From: Lacihabitans soyangensis
Lineage (GTDB): Bacteria; Bacteroidota; Bacteroidia; Cytophagales; Spirosomataceae
NCBI RefSeq assembly: GCF_024343775.1
Contig: NZ_RJUF01000009.1
Coordinates: 1-64,000 of the forward strand
DNA length: 64,000 nt
Direction: 5' to 3'
Positions 26,899-34,881 of the stretch are shown here, piece by piece. The position numbers and the translations under genes were made by a program. Numbering within the stretch: position 1 is the stretch's first letter; every line of letters begins with the position of its first letter. A model generated the notes under the pieces. The model did no database searches. It worked only from the letters and a program-made list of their open reading frames with translations, and was not told where the DNA came from.

Positions 26899-27922
26899 AA
26901 AATCGTTTGGTTTGATTGGTTGACTCTCGTTGCGAGAGCTGGACCTTCAGGGTTTGCAAGGGTGTTTTTGTGATTTGTCCCAAATGCATCTGTGAAATTA
27001 AGCAATTTATGGCTGCTTTTCCTAAGTCGTAGGCTGGCACGAACACGCTTGAAAGCGAGGGCGAAAAGGATTTCATGACGGGTTCGTCGTAGTATCCAAT
27101 GATGCCAATGTCCTTGGGAATATTGTATCCGGCCTCTTCAATGGCACGATAAACCCCGATGGCTATTTGATCATTCGCCGCAAAAAAAGCGTCTGGACGG
27201 TCGCTCATCCGTAATATTTCTTTGGTTTTTTCAAATGCACTCTCTATATCAAACTCTCCGAAAAACATCTTTTTGTCGTAATTGTCTAACTTGGTTTCTT
27301 TAAGGGCCTCCAAAAATCCGTTCTCAATGCTGTATTTTGAGTAGGAATATGACTTGGCTCCTAAGAAACATATTTTGCGATATCCCTTCTCTATCAAATA
27401 CTTAGTGGTGGTATAGCCACCTTCGAAGTTATCAATAATCAGTTGAGGTACTTCCACGTTTTTACATTCTCTGTCGAGCATCACAAGGGGCTTGTTGGCC
27501 TTGATAATTTGATGATAATGTTCAAAACTAGAGGTCTCAAAGGCCTTCGCAACAAGGAATCCGTCTATATTGACAGCCAACAGTCGTTGAATAATACTTA
27601 CTTCTCGCCCGAAAGATTCCTTTGATTGGCAAACCAATAATGAGTATCCCGCATCTAGAGACGCATCGTTCATTCCTTTTACTATTTCCGAAAAATAGTA
27701 ATTATCGGCTGGTAGTATGGCCGCCAGAAGACTTGTTTTTGAAACAGAGACTTGGTTGTGATTAGAGGGAAGTTTATACTCGAGATTTTTTGAAAGGTTC
27801 AATACCGCCTCTCGAGTTTCGTAATTTATTTCGGGCATACCTCTTAAAGCACGCGAGACTGTAGATATGGACAGGCCCAATTCTTGGGCAATAACTTTTA
27901 AAGTTGGGGCTTTGGCCTTCAT
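26888..27922 (-). CDS. LacI-family transcriptional regulator
   Basis: A 344-residue repressor. The N-terminal HTH with hinge helix is clear (TLKVIAQELGLSISTVSRAL, residues 7-26), followed by a periplasmic-binding-protein-like effector domain (about 60-335) with conserved SLLVCQS, DRPDAFFAANDQIAIG and IGIIGYYDEP. Such regulators sense sugars or sugar phosphates. No clear target operon is adjacent: the next gene upstream is the exported isomerase-like gene at 28128, on the same strand and separated by a terminator. A target in the flanking sugar-related genes is possible but unproven. Confidence 0.92.
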   Translation of the reverse strand: MKAKAPTLKVIAQELGLSISTVSRALRGMPEINYETREAVLNLSKNLEYKLPSNHNQVSVSKTSLLAAILPADNYYFSEIVKGMNDASLDAGYSLLVCQSKESFGREVSIIQRLLAVNIDGFLVAKAFETSSFEHYHQIIKANKPLVMLDRECKNVEVPQLIIDNFEGGYTTTKYLIEKGYRKICFLGAKSYSYSKYSIENGFLEALKETKLDNYDKKMFFGEFDIESAFEKTKEILRMSDRPDAFFAANDQIAIGVYRAIEEAGYNIPKDIGIIGYYDEPVMKSFSPSLSSVFVPAYDLGKAAINCLISQMHLGQITKTPLQTLKVQLSQRESTNQTKRFFGI

Positions 27923-28076
27923 TTTACTTTTGGTTTTATGGGACTTTTCACAAACCTGGGTCTAATTAAGATCCTTACTTTTAATTGTTTATGAAATTCA
28001 AAAGTAATAATAAAAAATTAAATTGCAAGAGTTTTGCAATTTTCCGCAAAAACCACAAAAAGCTAATTTTATCCAT

Positions 28077-28104
28077 AAAAAAAGGCTGGAATGTTCCAAC
28101 CTTT
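28077..28104 (-). terminator. Terminator of the exported isomerase-like gene
   Basis: On the minus strand AAAGGTTGGAA (28104-28094) pairs with TTCCAGCCTTT (28091-28081) with one G.U pair, followed by a T run (28083-28077). It stands about 24 bases after the stop of the gene at 28128-29030. Confidence 0.8.
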
Positions 28105-28127
28105 AATTTTAATCGATTTTGAGGTTT

Positions 28128-29030
28128 TCAGTAGCCCCATTTTTTCATCATCGCCAAATCTTCTTTTATACAATCTAAGGGTGCTTTGCCTTGATAAGAC
28201 TCCTGTTCTATAATAAACTGTGTAGTACCTCCAGATTTTTTACCCATATCAATGATGTCTTTTACGCCAATTACTCCAACACCCAATATCGCACTTTCCC
28301 AACCACCGTGTTCGCCTGTTGACTTTATCTCGTCTTTAACGTGCATGAGTTCAAATCTACCCGGATATTGTGCCAAAAGCTCAGCCGCTCTACCACCACC
28401 GCCATACATGTTACCTATATCGAGTTGTTGGGCTACCAGTTTTGGGTCGGTGTTTTGAAGCATGATGTCATACACTTTCACGCTACTGAGTTTCAGACTA
28501 AACTCAAAGTCATGGTTGTGATATCCAAACTTCATTCCCGCTGCTTGGCATAGTTCTCCATTTTTGTTAAAAACCTCCATGAATCGTTTTAGCTGGTCAA
28601 AATCTTTGCGGTAAGCAATATCCAGCCATGGGCTAATCACATATTTTTGACCACAAATGGCCGCATCATCTACCAGTTTTTTCCATGTATCGGTAAATTG
28701 TTTTTTGTCTTCGTCGTAGTGTCCTTTGCCAAAAACCGTATGGCCTGATGGCATTTTTAGGCCCAAATCGTCTAAAACTTTTCTAAACTCTGAGGCTGTC
28801 CAGCCATAAAATTTGCCGTTGACATAGTTGGCATGCTCAACGTTTTTGTAACCCATTTCAGCTACTTTTTTTAAGGTAGACAGTGGGTCTTTTTTCATGT
28901 CATCGCGAACAGAATATAATTGAATACCCACAGTATGTTTCGCTTTTTTCTTTGCAAAAACGCTTTGTGAAAATAACACACTACCAGCAAATGCCTTGGC
29001 AGAATTGCTTACGAAATCTCTTCTATTCAT
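28128..29030 (-). CDS. Exported sugar phosphate isomerase/epimerase-like protein
   Basis: A 300-residue TIM-barrel protein of the AP endonuclease 2-like/xylose isomerase-like group. The N-terminus MNRRDFVSNSAKAFAG is a twin-arginine-type signal followed by a hydrophobic stretch ending near residue 26. Metal-ligand regions of the barrel are visible: YHNHDFEF near 167, QLDIGNMY near 199 and HVKDE near 231, and a glutamate near the C-terminus (IIEQESY). Members in Bacteroidota often act with exported Gfo/Idh/MocA oxidoreductases in 3-keto-sugar or cyclitol conversion. Here it stands alone with its own terminator, so the substrate is open. Confidence 0.83.
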   Translation of the reverse strand: MNRRDFVSNSAKAFAGSVLFSQSVFAKKKAKHTVGIQLYSVRDDMKKDPLSTLKKVAEMGYKNVEHANYVNGKFYGWTASEFRKVLDDLGLKMPSGHTVFGKGHYDEDKKQFTDTWKKLVDDAAICGQKYVISPWLDIAYRKDFDQLKRFMEVFNKNGELCQAAGMKFGYHNHDFEFSLKLSSVKVYDIMLQNTDPKLVAQQLDIGNMYGGGGRAAELLAQYPGRFELMHVKDEIKSTGEHGGWESAILGVGVIGVKDIIDMGKKSGGTTQFIIEQESYQGKAPLDCIKEDLAMMKKWGY

Positions 29031-29142
29031 TTGTTTTTTATTTATGGTTGATAATTTCTAAGACTAAAATTAGACATTTTCTATTCAGAATAAATTAATT
29101 TTTCATGGGATTTTGTCTAATTTTAAATTTTAATGAAATTTT

Positions 29143-29835
29143 ATGCAAAACATCAAAGTCATAGCTTTTGATGCTGACGATACGCTCTGGGTCAACGAGC
29201 CTTATTTTCAAGAAATTGAGAAAAAATTCTGTGAAATGTTGGAGGATTTTTTGCCTCACCACTCGGTAGCCAAGGAGCTTTTCAAAGTAGAAATGGATAA
29301 CCTCGGACTGTATGGTTACGGAGCAAAGGCATTTGTATTGTCGATGGTGGAGACCGTTCTTAAAGTAAGTAATAATACAGCACCGATTGGGTTAATCGAA
29401 AAAGTAATACAATACGGTAAAGAGCTTATAAACAAGGAGATAGAGTTGTTAGGCGATGTGGAAGAGGTTTTGGGAAAACTCCAGCCGAAATATAGACTGG
29501 TGGTGGCAACAAAGGGTGATTTGCTGGACCAAGAGAGAAAACTGATGAAGTCTGGCTTAGAAAAATATTTCCATCACATAGAAATCATGAGTGATAAGCA
29601 AGTGAAAGATTATCAGAAACTTATCAAACATTTGGACATTCAGCCAGACGAATTTATGATGATTGGTAATTCTTTAAAATCTGATGTTCTGCCTGTTTTG
29701 GAGCTTGGTGGGGTAGGTGTTCATGTGCCCTATCATACCACTTGGGCTCATGAGGTGGTGGATGTAAAGATTGAAAACCCCAATTTTTATCAGATCTCAA
29801 GATTGGGCGAAATTCTAAATTACTTCGGAGATTGA
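29143..29835 (+). CDS. HAD-family hydrolase
   Basis: A 230-residue haloacid-dehalogenase-like phosphatase. Motif I is FDADDTLW with nucleophile D10 and D12, motif II is the ATKGD threonine near 123, and motif III/IV is the IGNSLKSD block near 172-179. The cap is helical (about 20-95), as in the phosphoglycolate phosphatase-like subgroup. Substrate unknown. It is the first gene of a tight four-gene unit: its stop overlaps the TTG start of the CAT-like gene. Confidence 0.85.
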   Translation: MQNIKVIAFDADDTLWVNEPYFQEIEKKFCEMLEDFLPHHSVAKELFKVEMDNLGLYGYGAKAFVLSMVETVLKVSNNTAPIGLIEKVIQYGKELINKEIELLGDVEEVLGKLQPKYRLVVATKGDLLDQERKLMKSGLEKYFHHIEIMSDKQVKDYQKLIKHLDIQPDEFMMIGNSLKSDVLPVLELGGVGVHVPYHTTWAHEVVDVKIENPNFYQISRLGEILNYFGD

Positions 29836-30449
29836 AACAAAAATTAGACATAGAAAACTGGCCAAGAAGGGACCATTTTAATTTCTTTTCGCAATTCGAA
29901 GAACCCTTTTTCGGAGTGTGCGTGGAGGTAGATTGTTCAAAAGCTTATGAAAATGCCCATTTAAACGGTCAATCGTTTTTCTTGAAATACTTACATGCAT
30001 CTTTGGTAGCGGCTAACAGAATAGAACCCTTCAAGTATAGGATTTCGGACGACGAAGTTTGGGTTTATGACCAAGTAAATGCTTCGCCAACCATCAATAG
30101 GCACGATAGTACTTTTGGTTTTGCTTACATGGACTATTTCGAAGATTTTGAAGAGTTTAATGCTGCTGCTCAGGTAGAAATAGAAAGAGTTCAGAATAGT
30201 ACAGGTCTTGTTCCGGCTGGTTCTGGCCAGAATGTTATTCATTATTCTTCTTTACCTTGGTTGAATTTTACGGCTATTTCTCACGCCAGAAGTTTCTCAT
30301 TTAAAGACAGTTGCCCGAAGGTATCTTTTGGAAAACTCTCAGAAAATAAACGAATGTCAGTATCAGTTCATGTGCATCATGCTTTGATGGACGGTTTTCA
30401 TGTCGGACAGTTTGTAGAGGCTTTTCAGGAAATTTTGAATGCCGGATAA
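29832..30449 (+). CDS. Chloramphenicol acetyltransferase-like protein
   Basis: A 205-residue acyltransferase of the CAT family. The catalytic HHALMDGFH block has His183 and Asp187 at the same spacing as His195/Asp199 of type III CAT, and the N-terminal WPRRDHFNFF is the typical family start. The length is slightly below classical CATs (about 213-220). The start is a TTG overlapping the HAD stop, since no ATG fits nearby. It may acetylate chloramphenicol, but its place in a chromosomal operon with HAD and NUDIX genes suggests a metabolic or house-cleaning role. Resistance cannot be claimed from sequence. Confidence 0.83.
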   Translation: MKQKLDIENWPRRDHFNFFSQFEEPFFGVCVEVDCSKAYENAHLNGQSFFLKYLHASLVAANRIEPFKYRISDDEVWVYDQVNASPTINRHDSTFGFAYMDYFEDFEEFNAAAQVEIERVQNSTGLVPAGSGQNVIHYSSLPWLNFTAISHARSFSFKDSCPKVSFGKLSENKRMSVSVHVHHALMDGFHVGQFVEAFQEILNAG

Positions 30450-30926
30450 ATGGAAGGATTAAAAAAGGTAGCGGTAATTTGTATACTTAAACACCAAGAT
30501 AAATTTTTGCTTTTGGAAAGGTTAAAAGAACCCAATAAAGATCTTTTTACGCCTTTGGGAGGTAAATTAGACCCTTTCGAAACACCATTGGATGCCGCAA
30601 AAAGGGAAACTTGGGAGGAGTCAGGAATACATGTAGAAGATATGGATTTTTGTGGAATTCTGACTGAGACTTCGCCCACCAAATACAATTGGACGAGTTA
30701 TGTTTACATAGCAGAAATCGATTATCAAGACGCTCCCGAATGCAATGAAGGTACTTTGAAATGGATAAATGCAGATGAAATCTTGAACATCCCAACTCCG
30801 ATAACGGATTGGCATATTTATGACTACGCCCTAAAAAAGCAGAAATTCATTTTCGATGCGGTTTATGACGAAGAATTGGTTCTTCTGAGAATGGATGAGC
30901 TTATTGAAAACAAAAATATATGTTAG
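30450..30926 (+). CDS. NUDIX hydrolase
   Basis: A 158-residue pyrophosphohydrolase with a perfect NUDIX box at residues 38-60: G38, E44, then R52-E53 and E56-E57 with G59 and I60, so the metal-binding and catalytic residues are all present. It starts on the base after the CAT-like stop codon and its end overlaps the next gene by seven bases. Probable substrates are nucleoside diphosphate derivatives or damaged nucleotides (8-oxo-dGTP type), which is not decidable from sequence. Confidence 0.9.
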   Translation: MEGLKKVAVICILKHQDKFLLLERLKEPNKDLFTPLGGKLDPFETPLDAAKRETWEESGIHVEDMDFCGILTETSPTKYNWTSYVYIAEIDYQDAPECNEGTLKWINADEILNIPTPITDWHIYDYALKKQKFIFDAVYDEELVLLRMDELIENKNIC

Positions 30927-32506
30927 AATTTTTAAAGGCCTTTTTTGCTAAAAAGAGTACCCAAATCGTACTGGTTGCTTCAGTTCTTGTCGCTTATTAT
31001 TTTTATTCATTTGGCAAAACAGACATCGTTTCATCAGAAGACGACGTGCATTTGTTTAGTGCTTTAAATCTCAACCTACCGCTCAAAAACTTTGGGAATT
31101 TGGGTTATTATTTGTTTTTGTTCATTGTTTCAAAATTTGCCCATAACCCGCTTGGAACTATATTTTTAGGCTATTTTATACTATCAGCATTGGCTTTTGT
31201 CTCGCTATTTTTTGTTTTGAAAAAGTATACTCAGTCTTTTTTTATAGCATTTTTTATATCAACATGTTTTCTGTTTTCTGATTTTCAGCTTTTGCTAGTT
31301 CCGAAACTTACTTATCTCAATTTTATAATTATTTGTTTAAGCTTGTTTTTTTTAGATTCGAAAAAGTACACTTTTCAAAACTATTTCATACTTTCAGTTG
31401 GTGTTCTTGCAAACGCCTATGTCGCTCGGCCTGAGTTTGTTTGGTTTTTGGCTCCTGTAGTTTTATTAACTTTATTTAGTCATTTTAAGCTTAGGCCTAA
31501 ACTCGCTCAGACGGTTTCTCTTTCTGGATTATTGTTCTCAATTATAGTTCTGTATTGGCTCGGTGGAGGCTTATACCCAGCGGGTTATCTAAAGGAGATA
31601 TTTATCCAACACTTTTTTGATAACTACGAAGTCTGGACCGGAAAGCATTTTGATTTAGCTGATGAATTTAGCCAGTTTAATGCCATTTATGGCAAAGTTG
31701 AGACTGATTTCCAGATATTTACAGCAAACCCAGGATTGCTACTGAAACATAGTTTATACAATTTCAAAAACCTTATTTTGGGTATTCTGAAAGTATTTAA
31801 AAGCACGTTTTATGATGTTTTTGTGGGTATTTTTTCGAGCAGAACTAAATATTTTATTGTACTTCTGGTTCTAATTTTGGGCTTAATAATTGACTTCAAA
31901 AACTCTATTAAGACATTAAAAACGAACCTTTCTTTACCAAAACCCTTACTAAAATTCATCGTTTGGTTGCTGTTGCCATGTTTGCTGCTGGTTTTAGTGA
32001 TTTTCCCGAGAGAGCATTTTGTGCTTTTGCTTTTGCCTTTTGTTTTTATAAGTTTAGGGCATTTATTGAAATCTATCTCATTACGACAAAATTTGTTTTC
32101 TAAAATAGGCATGGCTGTTTTACTAAGTGCTGTCTTTGTTGGATTGTTTATGAAGTACCCCGTGAAAGCCAATCATCCAAACAATGTTGATTTTTATAAT
32201 TATTTGAACAACGTGAAGGTAGAAAAGCCGCTGAAAATGCTTTCAAACGATAATTTTGGCTATTTGTATTTTGGTAAAAACTTCGAAAGAGTAGGATGGA
32301 ATCCGTCAATAGAAGCGATTCTAGACAAAGTAAAAACTGAAAATATTGACTTAATAAGCATTTACCGACTTGACCTTGAAGTACCAGCAACGAGAGCATT
32401 TGTGGATAGCTTGCACACACAAACGGGTTATTTACCAATCAAGAATTTTGAAGCTCAGAAAAGATATTTGTGGGTGAAGCCAGAGTTGATTTCTAAATTT
32501 CAATAA
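30920..32506 (+). CDS. Polytopic membrane protein, possibly GT-C-like
   Basis: A 528-residue inner-membrane protein with about ten to twelve hydrophobic helices over residues 15-420 and a soluble C-terminal part of ~100 residues. An acidic SSEDDVHLF after the first helix recalls the catalytic acidic loop of GT-C glycosyltransferases, but no further family motif was seen. It overlaps the NUDIX gene by seven bases, and its last seven bases overlap the convergent Gre-like gene. Function not assigned. Confidence 0.6.
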   Translation: MLEFLKAFFAKKSTQIVLVASVLVAYYFYSFGKTDIVSSEDDVHLFSALNLNLPLKNFGNLGYYLFLFIVSKFAHNPLGTIFLGYFILSALAFVSLFFVLKKYTQSFFIAFFISTCFLFSDFQLLLVPKLTYLNFIIICLSLFFLDSKKYTFQNYFILSVGVLANAYVARPEFVWFLAPVVLLTLFSHFKLRPKLAQTVSLSGLLFSIIVLYWLGGGLYPAGYLKEIFIQHFFDNYEVWTGKHFDLADEFSQFNAIYGKVETDFQIFTANPGLLLKHSLYNFKNLILGILKVFKSTFYDVFVGIFSSRTKYFIVLLVLILGLIIDFKNSIKTLKTNLSLPKPLLKFIVWLLLPCLLLVLVIFPREHFVLLLLPFVFISLGHLLKSISLRQNLFSKIGMAVLLSAVFVGLFMKYPVKANHPNNVDFYNYLNNVKVEKPLKMLSNDNFGYLYFGKNFERVGWNPSIEAILDKVKTENIDLISIYRLDLEVPATRAFVDSLHTQTGYLPIKNFEAQKRYLWVKPELISKFQ

Positions 32507-32955
32507 ATAGCTAAAATCTGTATTGGACGGCTATTCATGGTGACGGAATCCTTGATTTTTTTGCCCGTAAGTTCTGTCCCCAATGGCGATGCCGACGAGA
32601 TGAGCATAACATTAACACCATCTTCTACAATTTTCCCGAGACTAACCGATACCAAAATATAGCCAATTGAAGTTTGAACCAAACTCCCACTTTTGATAAA
32701 TTCTGTCTCCTGCTCAAAGTTGATGTTTTCAAATGTGCTTATGTCTTTTAGTAGCTCGTTTTTCTGATTTTCGAGCATGGCACGGTCGTTTTGGGCCATG
32801 GCTCGGCCCGTTTCGTATTTATCGCCCATACTGCTCTTAGACTCTTCGTTGGCAGCATTCTGAACATTGAATATCGCTTTTTCTAGTTCTATTAATTTCG
32901 ATTGTAGCAAATTCCGTGCTGTTGCTATTATGTTTTCTTTTTTCAAATCTTTCAA
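32500..32955 (-). CDS. GreA/GreB C-terminal-domain-like protein
   Basis: A 151-residue protein. The N-terminal half is helical with the conserved SSMGDKYETGRAMAQ (41-55). The C-terminal half resembles the FKBP-like domain of Gre factors (ISSASPLGTELTGKKIKDSV near 119-138). Relatives in Bacteroidota are often labelled 3-oxoacyl-ACP synthase, which the sequence does not support. The N-terminal helices are too short for a full Gre coiled-coil finger, so an RNA-polymerase-binding role is only suggested. Its start overlaps the ATP-grasp stop by four bases. Confidence 0.65.
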   Translation of the reverse strand: MKDLKKENIIATARNLLQSKLIELEKAIFNVQNAANEESKSSMGDKYETGRAMAQNDRAMLENQKNELLKDISTFENINFEQETEFIKSGSLVQTSIGYILVSVSLGKIVEDGVNVMLISSASPLGTELTGKKIKDSVTMNSRPIQILAIY

Positions 32956-34157
32956 TGCGTTGGTTTGTCCGGGGCAGGAGCGGAGGCGTGAAGGCCCAAA
33001 TCAATCACCATTTTGGCGTATTTGTCCAGCAATTCTATCACTCTTTCGCGGCTATCGGCTTTTACTATAAGCCCCACATGATATTCTTCGTTCATTTTCC
33101 AGAAAATTTCTTTGTCATCAAAGACATCCATGTTTGGCCATTGGTGCGATGAGAGTGAAATCAGAATACCTGAATATTTCTTTTCTCTTTTTGGTAAAAC
33201 ATAAGGTTTTTTTTCTGCAACGGCCGTTTCTATTTTGGCCCATTCTTTCCAAATATTTATGCTGGATGAAGCCTCTACCATTTCGGCCAAATGAGCTCCT
33301 CCAACTCTAGAGGCAGTTTCTAAAAAGTAGTAATTACCGTCTTTATGACATTTTATTACCTCTGTATGAGATGCACTGAACTTCATGCCGAAGGCTTTCA
33401 TGACTTGGTGATTGATCAGTGAAAGTGCCTGTTCGTCAAGAGACCCAAATTCAACTGTAACCGAACGAAAAATACCTCCGCCATGAGCTACATCAAATGG
33501 TGTACTCAGGTATTGACTACATCTTTCAAAAACCACTTCTTTGTTAATAATCAATGAATCAATGTGATATACATCTCCGGGCTTGAATGTTTCTATCAAA
33601 AAATTGTGGCGGGCTTCGCCCAAGCTGTGTATCCAATCCCAAGCTTCGTTTTTCGAATATACCTTTTTAATACCTGTGGCCGAGGCCTCAGAGCGGGGTT
33701 TAACCAACCAAGGTCCTGTGGTGTTTTCAAGAAAATGCGTGATTTCCACATCGTTAAATAAGGCACTAAAACCAGGAACTGGTATTTGATTGTCCTCGGC
33801 CTGCACTCGCATAGCCAGTTTGTCTCTAAAGTATCGGGCCGTGGTTTGGCCCATGCCGGGTATTCTGAAATGCTCCCTTACAAGTGCTGCTTTTTCCACA
33901 TCAAAATCGTCAAGAGCAACCACAAGGTCTATTTTGCGAGTACGCATGAGATGTGCGGAGCCTTCTATGAGTTTTTGATAAGTGTCAAACGAATTGTCGT
34001 TGTTTTCTAAATAAAAAAACTCGTCGATACTTTCTCTTGGCCATGGTTTGTTTTCAATCTTTTTGTGTGTTAACAAAAAAACCGTGTTGCCTTCTTCTTT
34101 GGCGGCTTTAAGGAACTCCACGCCTTTGAAATATGTACAGATACAAAGTATAGTCAT
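32952..34157 (-). CDS. ATP-grasp family ligase
   Basis: A 401-residue ATP-grasp enzyme. An N-terminal Rossmann-like part (1-105) is followed by the ATP-grasp fold, with the lysine segment GPWLVKPRSEASATGIKKV (about 147-165), the FLIETFKPGDVYHID hinge and the metal-binding FLETASRVGGAH near 273-284. Members join a carboxylate to an amine using ATP (dipeptide ligases, carbamoyl-phosphate or biotin carboxylase relatives); the substrate here is unknown. First gene of a two-gene unit with the Gre-like gene (4-base overlap). Confidence 0.85.
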   Translation of the reverse strand: MTILCICTYFKGVEFLKAAKEEGNTVFLLTHKKIENKPWPRESIDEFFYLENNDNSFDTYQKLIEGSAHLMRTRKIDLVVALDDFDVEKAALVREHFRIPGMGQTTARYFRDKLAMRVQAEDNQIPVPGFSALFNDVEITHFLENTTGPWLVKPRSEASATGIKKVYSKNEAWDWIHSLGEARHNFLIETFKPGDVYHIDSLIINKEVVFERCSQYLSTPFDVAHGGGIFRSVTVEFGSLDEQALSLINHQVMKAFGMKFSASHTEVIKCHKDGNYYFLETASRVGGAHLAEMVEASSSINIWKEWAKIETAVAEKKPYVLPKREKKYSGILISLSSHQWPNMDVFDDKEIFWKMNEEYHVGLIVKADSRERVIELLDKYAKMVIDLGLHASAPAPDKPTH

Positions 34158-34199
34158 CTCAATATTTTTTTCTAAAAATAAGCTTTAAAGCTTAAATAC

Positions 34200-34230
34200 A
34201 AAAAAAGCCACCCAATTATTTTGGATGGCT
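34200..34230 (-). terminator. Terminator of the DUF1573 gene
   Basis: On the minus strand AGCCATCCAA (34230-34221) pairs with TTGGGTGGCT (34215-34206) with one G.U pair, followed by a T run (34205-34200 and beyond). Confidence 0.8.
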
Positions 34231-34252
34231 CTCAATATCTGATTGAAGAAAT

Positions 34253-34642
34253 TTATTTTCCTCCAGTCGCTTTCGGCGTTACGTTGCCTTTGATAGTCAA
34301 AATAACAGTTCCGTTTTCTGCATTACTTACTACTGTGATAGTTTTAGTAAATGCACCCGGACGGCCAGAAGTATTGTAACCTACTTTGATTACACTTTTA
34401 GCACCTGGCATAATAGGCTCCTTAGACCACTCTGGAGTTGTGCAACCACATGAAGCCTGAGCGTTTGTGATTACCACTGGAGCAGTACCTGTGTTAGTTA
34501 CTTCAAATGAGTATGTAGCCAATGGGCCTTCCGAAAGTTTTCCGAAATCGTGTGTTTCTTTGTTGAACTTCAAAACACCTTGAGCGTTAGTAGCCGCTGC
34601 AAACAAAAGAACACTTACTAGAGTGAAAAATAATTTTTTCAT
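34253..34642 (-). CDS. DUF1573 domain protein
   Basis: A 129-residue exported protein: signal peptide 1-20 (ending TNAQ) and one Ig-like DUF1573 domain, with FNKETHDFGKLSEG, FEVTNTGTAPVVI and QASCGCTTPEW as landmarks. The CGC cysteine pair is characteristic of the family. DUF1573 proteins are abundant periplasmic or surface proteins of Bacteroidota with unknown function. Monocistronic with its own terminator. Confidence 0.92.
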   Translation of the reverse strand: MKKLFFTLVSVLLFAAATNAQGVLKFNKETHDFGKLSEGPLATYSFEVTNTGTAPVVITNAQASCGCTTPEWSKEPIMPGAKSVIKVGYNTSGRPGAFTKTITVVSNAENGTVILTIKGNVTPKATGGK

Positions 34643-34881
34643 GTTACTGAATATTAAATGTTTAAAAATGATTCGTGCTTAAAACCATTACAAAGTAAAT
34701 ACCAACATTAGATATATTAAAAACTTTTAACAATGTATTAACAATCCAATTTTCGATTCTCAAATAGTGATTTGTATTAAAATATGAATTAACTTTACAT
34801 AAAGATTTGTATATTCACTCCGAATTCAATCATTGAATTTACGAATTATTACACTTTTTCAATCTGAATACTGATTAAATC

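Noticed and set aside
32500-32955. 3-oxoacyl-ACP synthase
   Set aside because: A name often used for relatives, but at 151 residues with a Gre-like end it has no thiolase fold or catalytic cysteine motif.
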